Assembly: GCF_963678635.1 (NCBI RefSeq)
Contig: NC_087062.1
Coordinates: forward strand, 96,093,705-96,157,704
DNA: 64,000 bases
DNA from: Symsagittifera roscoffensis
Taxonomy: Eukaryota; Xenacoelomorpha; Acoela; Convolutidae
Direction: 5' to 3'
The translations under genes and the position numbers were made by a program. Under the pieces are notes generated by a model that was not told the origin of the DNA, did no database searches, and worked only from the letters and a program-made list of their open reading frames with translations. Shown here piece after piece: positions 1 through 12,100 of the stretch (positions within the stretch are counted from its first letter, which is position 1; each line of letters starts with the position of its first letter).

Positions 1-2835
1 TTTAATCATGTTAATAAGTATCAAATTACATGCAATTGTGCCCCTTTTTATCAAAAATTTTGAAAACTTGCTTTTTGCAATTAAAAAATCAGAAAGATGA
101 AAAAATTTTAATTTATTTAATTTTTTTTCCATTATTTACTTATATGGCATGTAAGACTGTCTGATTCAGAAAAAAATTGTTTAATTGAACATTTTAGAAA
201 CAATTGCAGGTTTTGAAGTTTGTGGTTTTTTTTCAAAATAGCAGCAAAATTCTGATTGTAAAATGTGATCTGGTGGTAAATGTTTTTTCATTGAATTGTT
301 TTAATGTTATTTTTTTATATCAGAAACGGATTTGATCATCTGCCGACTCAGGGCATCCTCCGTTTGAATTTATTTTGAGAACAATTCCCGTTTCTTGCGT
401 TTTGGACTACGCTTTTCACAAAGACTAGGTTTTCAGTCATGCACCACCATATCTCATTTAAATAGTAATTTTAGGGAGAGCACGCCACAATTTTTTTTTC
501 AATTTTTCAAAAACTGTCCCTAAAAATTGCCTGGGGCGCAGCAAATTCAGTCAAAGTAAGCTCCTTATACTGATTTAGAAAAACTCAAACAACCAATTTA
601 TTCAAATCAAAATACGGATAAATAATTTTTTGAAAAAATCTCATAAAACCTCTGCCTGCGGCGCAGAAATTTATGGCTAAAAAACCTTTAGATGTTTTGA
701 AAGGGCTCGGAAATTCAACTTAACTGACTTAATTTTAAAACAAATTAAACAAAAATTTTGAATTGTCTCTTGAAAAACTTCCGCTCCCCCTCGAAAAGTT
801 CAAAGATTCGCCCAAGTTAGCTTTTTCGCTCCTCATCAAAAGTGCTCGAGTCTTTGAAATATGTTAGTTCATTTTTTCAAGCAGATACATTAATAATGGT
901 TTAAAATTAATTGATTGCAGTTACGAGAACCAATTTTAAGCGGATCAAAAATTTAGCATTGAAATTTCCTGATTATGAATCTTTTAGCAGAACACTGGAA
1001 ATTAACAGAACTTTTATTCTTGAAAATTAGCCCACGATTTGTTAACAAACGTGATGTTTTTTGTTAACAGAACAAAAAAAAATTAAAAATAATGGTTAAA
1101 GCGTCAAACAACACTCGTGCCGCTATGTTAACGCAGCCAAGCAAGCAGTCATTATTTTCAATGACCTGTTTGAAGCTAGCACTCTGCATTATTTTTTTTG
1201 AGTCTGCTGATAAAACCTGTCTGTTAAAATATCTTTTGTCACAAACGCTTTGGAAAAGAACAAGGAAGCTTCGAACAGGCAAAAATTTCAAAATACTTTC
1301 CTTTAGGTAGAAAACAAGAGCAAACGGTTATTTCGGTAAGTCTTGAACAGTGTTTATTTAATTTATCCAAACAAGATGAACAAAAGAACGCGTTTTTCTA
1401 AAATTGGGTTTACTTAAAACAAAAAAGATGGTAACAAATTTTGCCTACAGTTCAAGCCGAACTTTTATAGTGCTTTTTGCAAACTTAGGATTCAAAATCT
1501 TACCCAATTCGGATCATTTTTGGCTTTTTTCAGTCAATCAAAAAATACACCAGAGTTACAGATTCAATTGCAGACAAAGTTTGTTTTTATGTTGTTTCAA
1601 AATTAATCTATCCCCTTTATAGCCCTACAATTTATGAGAAGGTTATAATCTCCAAAATTTTACGCAAAATAAATAACTGTTTTAAATTTTAGAAAAATTG
1701 GTAATTTTGATAGCAAGGGGGACACTTTCGGCTATCAAAGGAAAATAAACCTATTTATAAAAAAGTTCAGAAGATTATACACATCGTAATTTTTGAGCGG
1801 CTGCAGAAGATGCTCACTTTGAACTATTTTGTCTGCAATTGACCCTGTAGTGAAAAAACGAAAATTATTCATCTTTATGCAAAGTTGTGGGACCAAATTT
1901 TACAAAAAAAGTCATTTTAGTTCTGTTAAAATCTAAGCAAACAATGTTTTCATCATTTCTCATCTAAAATGGACATAATTTGAGTCAAACTGAAAAAACA
2001 ATTTTGCCCTCTTTTTTTATTAAACTGCTCGGGTTAACTTGTGATTTAATTGTTGTAATAGAAACTCTGTTAGTTACGCAAAAACGTTAGAACGAATAAG
2101 TTTTTGGGTTGTCTCGCATAGCCGTTATGTTGTTCTGTTAGAAGAAAACCTACTCGAAAAGTTTCATGTAGGAAGGAAGATGGCTCGAAGATGGCTCCTG
2201 AAAAATTCAGTAACAATGAACGATGTGCATTTCAAAATACTCAGACTTAGAAGTATCAACAAATCTAAAATCTAGTTAAAAAACGCTCAAAAACACTTGA
2301 AAAATGAAGATACCTTGTTACCACATGAAAGCTGGTACAAGTCAATTTTCCAACAGTACCATGCCAAGCTCGGGTACTCTGGTAATGGTTTGGATACCGC
2401 ATATATTGTCCTTGGAATCCGCATAATTTGCGTTGGATTTCGCAAAATTTTGAAAAGCTTACTAAGTCGGAAATCTGATGGAATCAAATGACAAATGATA
2501 AACCACTAGGCGCTAAAAGTAAAAATTAAAATCCAGCTAAAAGCGAGAAAAAATTTGGAATCCAGTGACAATGCAGATTTTGGAGAAAAACGCTGCGACA
2601 TTTTTGGATTACGCAAACAAATTGAAGCAAAATGTTGCTGGATTCCACTGCTGGATTTCACTGCTGTGGATTTCGCAATCGTTTTGTACTTTTTGTCGCT
2701 GGAATCCTCAATGCTAAGACACAAAAACGATCTTTCCGCGGAGTCCAGACGCGTGAAAGCACAAATAAGTGCTTAGTTATAGAACCGAGCTTGACGCAGC
2801 AGCGAACATCTATGATGAAACTGATTTATAATTAC
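1..2835 (-). other. RyR intron (continues beyond left edge), AT-rich
   Basis: I find no exon with RyR similarity here. About 335-830 is a heavily decayed copy of the CAGGGGCGG MITE: its order of landmarks (CTGCCGACTC, GAGAGCACGCC, GCGGCGCAGAAA, CTCCCCCTCGA) is kept. 1385-1690 resembles one arm of the foldback element at 43459. 2630-2685 has the short direct repeat GGATTTCACTGCTG. Nothing else is visible. Confidence 0.6.
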
Positions 2836-3199
2836 CTGTGGAGTTGTGATAGTTAAAGCTCTTTGGGACACCGAAATCAAGTCTTCGGCTATTGACTCCG
2901 AATCGCCTTCGTTGACAGTTACACTCTGCGGTTCGAACGCCACGTTGCTCGTTTTCCTTCGGGCTTCTCCGGGGACAGTCAGGCCGAGGTTCAAGTTCGA
3001 CTCTCGGGCTGAGTCGGGGAGCAGCGATTGAGATCCCGTCAGAAGGTGCCGTTTCTCGTCGCTTTCAGGGGACTCCACTTTTTTACCCGATACTGATTTG
3101 AATATCAAAACTGTTTTTTTCTGGGTTTTCATAATTGCAGTTGTTGGGAGAGTAATTAGTATATAGTGAACAAGTATCAAGACTGTTTTCACTGGTTTC
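2836..3199 (-). CDS. RyR: RyR exon 28: hydrophobic segment and long variable linker
   Basis: 364 bp, 122 codons with the split codon. It opens [19 protein letters not shown], a hydrophobic helix, followed by about 95 polar residues with Ser/Glu clusters ([23 protein letters not shown]). The linker sits where RyRs have an acidic, poorly conserved loop. I cannot align it residue by residue. Donor CAG/GTAATT. Pore exons must lie left of the window. Confidence 0.82.
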
Positions 3200-6100
3200 C
3201 TGAAACAAAGAAAACAATGTTTTAAAAATTATACGGAAACTGTTCACTAAAATAGTCTCAGTTCACAAAAATGCAATGAAAAATGCAGCTTTTTCAAATT
3301 TCTAAACTTAAATTGGTGCTTGGCAAAGAAAATAGAAGATAATTTTTGGTATGCTCATTATTCGATAACAACAAATGCCAAAGAAGAATTTATCAATGAT
3401 AGTGGTTTCGAAGTGAACTAGTTCCGAGTTCTTTCGCTCTCTGTCCTATCATCGCGTGCGTTTAATTTTGATCGGTTCATTTTCTATCAATTTTTTTGTT
3501 TACTTACCATACAACCAGTCGCATTAGGTAGTAGGGCAGTTTGATGGACACAAAATAGGGCAGTTTCAGGATGAAGAAGAAAACTATTCTGAGCAGGAAC
3601 ATCAGAAGAGTCCACGGTGACATGATTAAAGCCCTCAATGCCCGTTTTGTCATGTCGCACGACCAGCCCATGAAGCGTTTCGCCACAGACTGTTTCTTCC
3701 TGAAACCATTCTCTCATAACTTTGGCAAGAATTTATGCTTTTTTAGTTTGTTAATGAATTTTTTGAATTAAAGTCTCTTTTTAATACAACTTTTTCTTGT
3801 AATACTGGAGTATATCACTTCAAAGTTGTTATACCGTTTCGAACAATAACTCTAACTGTTAGATTCAACAAAAATTCCTAAACTTATATTAAAAGTTTGT
3901 CGGTAAAATAACTAGAAATATATAGACGCAATAATTGATATCTAAAAAAAACGAAACGATTGGGCTGAAAACCTCGTGCTTCTCTTGCATCTCCGGGAAA
4001 AGCCCAACCTTTGACTTTAACTTAAGTTTTGCAATAACAGAATCAAACTACAATTAATGGATAGTTTGAACTGCAATTATGCATTATAGCTTTTTGCGTG
4101 AAAAAAAAAGAAAGTAGTGAAATGATTGGTTCTCACGTGGCGGGTAAGGATGAATCGGCGTCTTCTGGGTTTAGGGACCTGGTATGTTGCATCTCATAGA
4201 TGGTGTCCTCACAGAAGTTGATGAAAGTCTCCAGTTTTTCCATGTCAGGCATGCCAACCACTCCGCTGAACAAAAACTCTCTCTTCGATTCCTAAGCATA
4301 CGAAAACATGTTGTAGTTATAAGCTTGAACAATTAATTCAACTTTTTTCAACTCTATATCCTCAAGGTCACTCCAAACACAAAGTTTGTAAATTTTTCAA
4401 GCTTCCAGTTTGTACATGCTCATAGTTTCATATTTTTTTCATAATAGCATCACTCTAATTTTGAGACTAAACGATTACTGGTTGGTATAATGTAGTAGTT
4501 CCTGCGAATCGCAGTGGATTTATCATTAGGCCTTTAACAGTCCTGTCGAGGATAGTCCATTTGTATTATCTCCCCACATTCTAGATAGTGTTATTTTGTT
4601 GAGCGAAGCTCTTTTTTGCGACTCAAGGGCGTTTTTGTGCGTCTAGAACTTTCACGTTGCCAAATTTGGTCAGGTTGTGGTAGACCTGAAGCTAGAGGTA
4701 AAGTGAGAGCTCGTCCTCACACACTATCATTGCCATGGCATGGGATCGAGTACACGATCTGACGATTCTAAAGTAAACGCCTTACCACTATGCTAAGTGC
4801 CCCCAATAATGGTATAACTGTTCGGCTGACCTTGATTGTTTCGGCCTCCCATGAGGATTTGTTCTCCTCGGAAATTTCAAAATAAACTCTTTCAATTCGC
4901 TTTGTGCCTCCTAAGATCTCGATCCTTCCCAGTTGGTCTTCAAAAATATCAACCAAGTCGCTGGCAGCCTCCACTAACTTCTCCAGTCTGGCGTCGTTCG
5001 TTGTGTGCTCGGACAAATTTGTGAATAAAAGTGCGATGTTGAAGCTGAAACAGATTTTCTATCAGTCAGAAAACGAATTTAACGAATCAGAATCCATATC
5101 GTACAATATCCGAAATGGAAAACTATCTCTTGTCTTCGCATGAATAGTAAAATCTATAATGGTGTCAATTTTTTGCTTAAAGAGTCCAACACAGCTCAAA
5201 CTTGAATTCAGGATCTCTGTTTGAATCAGAGAGCCAACGCTTTTTTGTTGACATAATAAGCCATGGATAAGAAATAAAGCTCTGTATCGAAATTGAAAAT
5301 CAGTCTGGAACTTAACCTCTGTTTTCACTTAGTCAAACGCTCGGTGGGTTGAGGCCCGCCATCATTCGTGCTTGTTGGTTGAAGATGCAAAGCCATTGCC
5401 GATCTCAAAAATGAACCCAAAATATGCATGCAGTTCTCAATAAAGGGCAGACCAGCATTTCTCCACAAAAATCCGAGCAACTCGCATGGTGGTCTCAACC
5501 CAATCCCCCCCTCCCCCCGACTTGAGAGTCGTACTTTTTTTTCATTGATGATCATTATCTAACCCGATTTCGCTGGCTGGATCGGAGAAGCGCTCGGAGA
5601 ACTCCTTGTAAGAGATGCGTCCGTCACTGTCCTTGTCCGCACACTCCACCAGGAAGCTCATCTGCTCCTCCGAGTACACCTTCTGACTCTGCAACACCCA
5701 CCTGAACTCACTCGGCTGGATGATGCCGTCCCCATTCAAGTCATAATCCTACAGCAGCAAACATCACAACAGATAGGAATCGCAGAGGAGCTATCAGTAG
5801 ACCTTAACAGTCCTGTCGAGGATAGTCCGTTTGTATTATCTCCCCACATTCCAGACTGCGTTATTTTGTTGAGCTCTTTTTTGCGACTTAAGGCGTTTTT
5901 TTTGGTTGAAGACGCAAAGCCATTACCGATCGCAAAGTATGCATGCAGTTCTCAATTAAGGACAGAACAGCTGTTCTCCGCAAAAATCCGAGCAGCTCGC
6001 ATGGTGCCCGCCCCCCCCCCCCGTGCGACTCAAGGCTCATTAATGCAAGACCGCTTTTTTCAGATTTGTTTTAAAATTGCCCCGCACGCTATGTTATGTA

Positions 6101-9100
6101 CATAATGGTACGTTTTTCGCCTAGTAACTTCTAAACAAGACTACTCGTACCCAGAGGCGGATTTAGGGGGGGGGCGATGGGGCGGGCGCACCTCACCTCA
6201 GGGATTCGACCCCCTGCCGACTCAAAGGGTCCCCTCTTTGGTACTTTTTAAGAAATCCATTTTTGGCCGACCTAAAAAATGTCTTAAAAAATTTTATTCG
6301 GCGCCAATATATACTAAGTTGGGGGGGGGGGGGGGGGGGGGGAGCACGCGCCAAAAAATCGCAATTTTTTTTGTCAAAGTTTTCCAAAAAGTTCCGAAAA
6401 ACGGCGCTTTTTTGATCTGTTTTTTTTTCAAACAATTGTTTGCGGCGCTGAAAGTTTCGCGAAAACAGCGTCTTTTTAGTGCATTAGGAGAGGTCGGAAA
6501 ATCAATTTAGTCGAACTAAAAAAAAAGGTCAAAATTTTCGAAAAAATTTTGAAAATCCGCCCCCCCCCTAGAGAAAATCCTAGATCCGCCCCTGCTCGTA
6601 CCAAAAAATTTAATAATTTCGAATTGTTTTTTGCTCAATAAATTTATTTGACTTGTTTATAACTTATTTGCGATTTTTTTAAAGTTTGACTATTAGCTCC
6701 TCTTTCAGTTTTGATTATGTCTCGTGAATGGTATAGTAAACAAACCAGAAATGAATAGGGGTGGCATCTTTCATGATGTAAGGACCGAACGACGTTGGAA
6801 ATTAACCTTCAGTTATTTTCAGCCAATCAGAATTGAGTATTCAGAACTCGCAAAAATCAGAAATCGCAGGTGGAGAAATAAATTCAGGCGAAAAAAAAAA
6901 CGAAATTGATCAATTGCAAATCAAAAAGATACATTTTCAAACTTTGCTAGATCGAGGACACATTGAAAAAACTTAATACTTCGGGGGTACCAAATAAGAT
7001 AGCGAAAATTGAAAAACCAAAAAGTTATAGACTTGCACGAAAACTTAGCCGTCCCAGTATACTTGATTTTCTGCTAAGTTTGAGTTCTAATTTTTGTAAC
7101 CATCAATCAACAAAAAGAAACGTCTAACGGTTCTGATTGGTCGAAAATTTTTCATCATTCGTTTCCTCCATCATGAGAACACCCCCCCCCCCCCCCCCCA
7201 CAAATTTTAATCACTTAACTTTTAAATGTTTTATAGTCTCAATTGATATTTCAGCAACTTCTATCTGCCGTGCATTTTTTGCGAAAAGACCATCAAGTTC
7301 AACATGAATCAAGTGTCTACAATCTGTCAAAGATTTCTAATTCTCAAAACAATAAACAATAAAGTTAACTCAAAGCAACTCTAAGGAAATTCGGACGCAA
7401 TAAGTAAGAAAACTCGACAACATGACAGTAATTAACATCCGCGCAGATAGCGCAAAGGATCCGCAATCACCTAGCAGGCTATTTACAGAAGTTCGAACCT
7501 GCAACGAGTGACAAACTAATCGTTGGCTATTTAGTATTGTTTTTTTGGCATTTATTTTTTGATCTTAATTTTTCTGAAACGGTAGAATACTGTTCACATA
7601 TCTTTGTCTTTTTTTGGAATAGAAATGGGTTCTGTTCTGATCCCGAGCAATTTGGAAAAGTTTCAAAATTATTAGAGTTTAGAGTTACCAATCATAAAAC
7701 CACGCGCTAGTTGTTTGTCTAGGGGTCTAAGACTTCTTTTGAATATTTATATAGATGGGGGGGGGAGCACGCGCCAAAAAATCGCAATTTTTTTTGTCAA
7801 AGTTTTCCAAAAAGTTCCGAAAAACGGCGCTTTTTTTATCTGTTTTTTTTTTTCAAACAATTGTTTGCGGCGCTGAAAGTTTCGCGAAAACAGCGTCTTT
7901 TTAGTGCTTTAGGAGAGGTCGGAAAATCAATTTAGTCGAACTAAAAAAAAAGGTCGAAATTTTTGAAAAAGTTTTGAAAATCCGCCCCCCCCCCCTAGAG
8001 AAAATCCTAGATCCGCCCCTGCTCGTACCAAAAAATTTAATAATTTCGAATTGTTTTTTGCTCAATAAATCTATTTGACTTGTTTATAACTTATTTGCGA
8101 TTTTTTTAAAGATTGACTATTAGCTCCTCTTTCAGTTTTGATTATGTCTCGTGAATGGTATAGTAAACAAACCAGAAATGAATAGGGGTGGCATCTTTCA
8201 TGATGTAAGGACAGAACGACGTTGGAAATTAACCTTCAGTTATTTTCAGCCAATCAGAATTGAGTATTCAGAACTCGCAAAAATCAGAAATCGCAGGTAG
8301 AGAAATAAATTCAGGCGAAAAAAAAAACGAAATTGATCAATTGCAAATCAAAAAGATACATTTTCAAACTTTGCTAGATCGAGGACACATTGAAAAAACT
8401 TAATACTTCGGGGGTACCAAATAAGATAGCGAAAATTGAAAAACCAAAAAGTTATAGACTTGCACGAAAACTTAGCCGTCCCAGTATACTTGATTTTCTG
8501 CTAAGTTTGAGTTCTAATTTTTGTAACCATCAATCAACAAAAAGAAACGTCTAACGGTTCTGATTGGTCGAAAATTTTTCATCATTCGTTTCCTCCATTA
8601 TGAGAACACACCCCCCCCCCCCCCCCACAAATTTTAATCACTTAACTTTTAAATGTTTTATAGTCTCAATTGATATTTCAGCAACTTCTATCTGCCGTGC
8701 ATTTTTTGCGAAAAGACCATCAAGTTCAACATGAATCAAGTGTCTACAATCTGTCAAAGATTTCTAATTCTCAAAACAATAAACAATAAAGTTAACTCAA
8801 AGCAACTCTAAGGAAATTCGGACGCAATAAGTAAGAAAACTCGACAACATGACAGTAATTAACATCCGCGCAGATAGCGCAAAGGATCCGCAATCACCTA
8901 GCAGGCTATTTACAGAAGTTCGAACCTGCGACGAGTGACAAACTAATCGTTGGCTATTTAGTATTGTTTTTTTGGCATTTATTTTTTGATCTTAATTTTT
9001 CTGAAACGGTAGAATACTGTTCACATATCTTTGTCTTTTTTTGGAATAGAAATGGGTTCTGTTCTGATCCCGAGCAATTTGGAAAAGTTTAAAAATTATT

Positions 9101-12100
9101 AGAGTTTAGAGTTACCAATCATAAAACCACGCGCTAGTTGTTTGTCTAGGGGTCTAAGACTTCTTTTGAATATTTATATAGATATATGGGTATCTCAAGC
9201 CTCAGCCAAAACCAAGTACTAAAGCTTATGGGTACAGTATTGTAGGTAAGACAATCAGCGGCTTCGATGCGCAATTCGGAAAGATTTTGAATGCCTGTAA
9301 AAAAAGAGCCGAAAAACCAATAACAATTAAACAAGTACCAATAAAAAAAGCAGAATCATGAGAAATCATTGCGCTAGTTAGGACAAAGTGTTATTAAAAT
9401 AAGCTTCTATTCATAAATGTGACTGGCTGACCTGGAAAGCGACCCCGGATACAATCTGGGAGTACTTGAGGAAGGTGGTGAAGAACTGGAGAACATCCTG
9501 CACATTCTGAGAGCATAGAGCGAGAGTGTCCACCATCTGCTTTCCTATGGGTCCATTCAGCACATTGCCCTCCAGCATAGACAGCAGTAGTGTCACCATC
9601 TCCTTCTGAAGGTCCATCAACTCACGCAGAAATTCCATCTGCTCAGGGTCCTAAAAGACACAAAAATTTAATAACCGAGTCGAGCCGAGCCGAGCCGAGC
9701 CGAACTGAACCGACGTTGAAAATTCTTGAACCACTGAACCCTACCTATAAGTAACAATAAAGCTGTTTTCATTACTTTCTTTCTCGTTCCCTGGTTGAAG
9801 TTCCATTGCAATTCAGAAATGTATCAATGTTATTGCATTGTTTTGACATGCTTCAGGGATGTATCAGCACAAATACATAGATTTACTCTGATTTAACTAT
9901 GTTCATTTTTTACCCTTAATTATGAAAAAACATTGATGTGACATCGATGAAATATCGATGTGACATCTATGTTGTTAACGTTTAGATACATTGATGTGAC
10001 ATCGATGAAACATCTATGTCACATCGATGTTTAAAATCAATTTCATGTTTTACGAAATGGCGCTTTGTTTTCAAACTTTTGTTATATGTCGTAACAAACT
10101 ATTAAAAACGATTAAAATAGCTTTACAGTATGAAAACAGCTAGAAACCATGTAAACGCGCGTTTTTTTGAGAAAAAAAAGAAATTCAGCTTTACCTTCAG
10201 GGTCAACCTTGGGAGCAACAGGGATGAAGCAACTGAATTTAATTGGAAGTGGTTGATTTTGTTTATAAAAACAATAAAATAATAATTTTTGTTCAAAATT
10301 TGTATTCCCCCCTCCTTCACAGCTTAAAACATCCTAAAAACGCAGTTTTATTTGCTAAAAAGTTGAAATGTGTTAACGTTGGTAGATAAAAAGGTTGAGC
10401 AACTAAATTTTCCTGTAGACAGGGCAATTCTTGGTTGAAAAATAAAAAAAAAAGTTGATTTTTTAAAAATTGATGTATTCGCTCACAGCTACAAGTAAGC
10501 TCAAAGTTGGTCAAAGTTTGGGTTTTAATTAATTTCAAGTTGTATTTATATTTTAGATTCGAGTGATCTTGTTCTTTGTTAAATTTTTTCAGCTTTTAGA
10601 AGGTGCTCCAAATTCATGCCATAAATAGCGTGGATGCAAAAAATGAAAGATCTAGGATACATTTCTGAATTGAAATTCAACTTCAACCCGGGCACTGCTT
10701 GTTAAAAAGTTCGACATCTACTGGACAATTTATCTCTTCTTGCAAAAAGGCGGAAATTGTACTGTAGGTTATCCAACCAACCAAAATGAATAAAACATAT
10801 ATTTCTCAGCGAATAAAAACGCAACGCATAACACGCAAAGATTTGACTTATTGAAAATCAATGGACCTGTTTGAAGATGATTTATGTTTAGGGGTAAAGA
10901 TTGTATAGTTACTAGCATGCGGGAGGGGGGGGGGGCATCCGGATCCAGGTAATCCAGGTAGTGTAAGGTGGCAATAATTGTTTTAATCAACTTGGTATTT
11001 ATTATATTTAGCATTTGTTTGATTGTCTAGCAGTCAGCAGTCAAATAGAACTAACCTGTGATAGTTTCAATTGTAGGTTTGCGAATATGTGGAAGAAACC
11101 AGACACTGCATCCCACAGTCTGGAGTGGGTGAGTGCCAGCTGGTTCCCAGTACAGGGTCCTTGGATCATCTCCGTCAGAGAGGCGAACACCTGGAAATGA
11201 AACAGAAATCATGAATCGTTGCTCGATTTGAAGCACAACGACCGACGTCTCTTGCTAACACCTAGTTTTTGACCAGGAACTATCAAAAAAGCCATACTCT
11301 ATTGCACTCGCCGTAAATTTTGAGGTGAAAACTGCATCGAAAAACGGGTAAATAAGAAAAGAAAACGCAAGATTGTTCATGTCAAAAAATATCGCATGAG
11401 AGGCTGTGAGGAGGCAATGCCCTGGCAAGATGCCCTGGCGTAGATGCCCTGGCAAGATGCCCTGGCCTAAATGCCCTGTCAAGATGCCCTGGCATAGATG
11501 CCCTGGCCAAGATGCCCTGGCCAAGATGCCCTGGCCTAGATACCCTGGCGAAGATGCCCTGGCCTAGATACCCTGGCCAAGATGCCCTGGCAATGCCCTC
11601 GACTTTTCTAGATGCCCTGTCTTCACACAAACTCGGTATGTTTCAACTCTCTATGCTAGTCAAAAATATTCGACTTTGCTCAATCCAGCTTAGATTGTTT
11701 CAAATTTCTCGACGCCAAATTGGTATTTTATTGCTGCCTCGACATTATCATCCGAAAAAAGTGCCGTCTATCTGCTCGCAGCTCAAATATGTTTCGACTT
11801 TATGAACTAAAAATGCCCGGGTTGACCTCACACCGAAAATAATTGTCATACAATTTTCAAAAAACAATAGAAAAAATTAAACCATTTCTGCGGTTTTTTG
11901 AGAACAGTTGAACATTTAGTTTTTTGTGTGCATAACGTAAACCTGGATACGATAATATTGGCTTTTTTTCTTTTCTCTTAAAATTTTTTTCAGAAACGCT
12001 GAAAATTCCTATTTCTTTTGTATGCCGTGTTTATGCATGTCTTGATCAATGTTTGATAATTTGAAAATTCAAAAATTTAAAATAATCATCATTGAAAAGT

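Larger units (their letters stand above)
5360..6012. repeat. Pair of short direct repeats around RyR exon 24
   Basis: 5368-5492 and 5900-6008 share GCATGCAGTTCTCAAT and AAAAATCCGAGCA plus CTCGCATGGTG, in the same orientation, on either side of the EF-hand exon (5564-5748). They look like two copies of one dispersed element, not an exon duplication: no second EF-hand sequence is present. Confidence 0.65.

Noticed and set aside
3504-3717. Two overlapping minus-strand frames across RyR exon 27
   Set aside because: Only the frame giving the hydrophobic segment continues in phase from exon 26. The other is a shadow.
4200-4237. Ending RyR exon 26 at the internal CAG/GTCCCT
   Set aside because: GTCCCT is a poor donor. 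The frame continues open to GTGAGA, which gives the right phase for exon 27.
8022-9183. Second independent copy of an unknown transposon
   Set aside because: It is unit 2 of the tandem duplication: its flanks and internal sequence are those of unit 1.
11255-11630. Minus-strand open frames of 82-89 codons with GHLARAS/GQGIL repeats
   Set aside because: They are translations of the 15-bp minisatellite, with no domain and no conservation signal.
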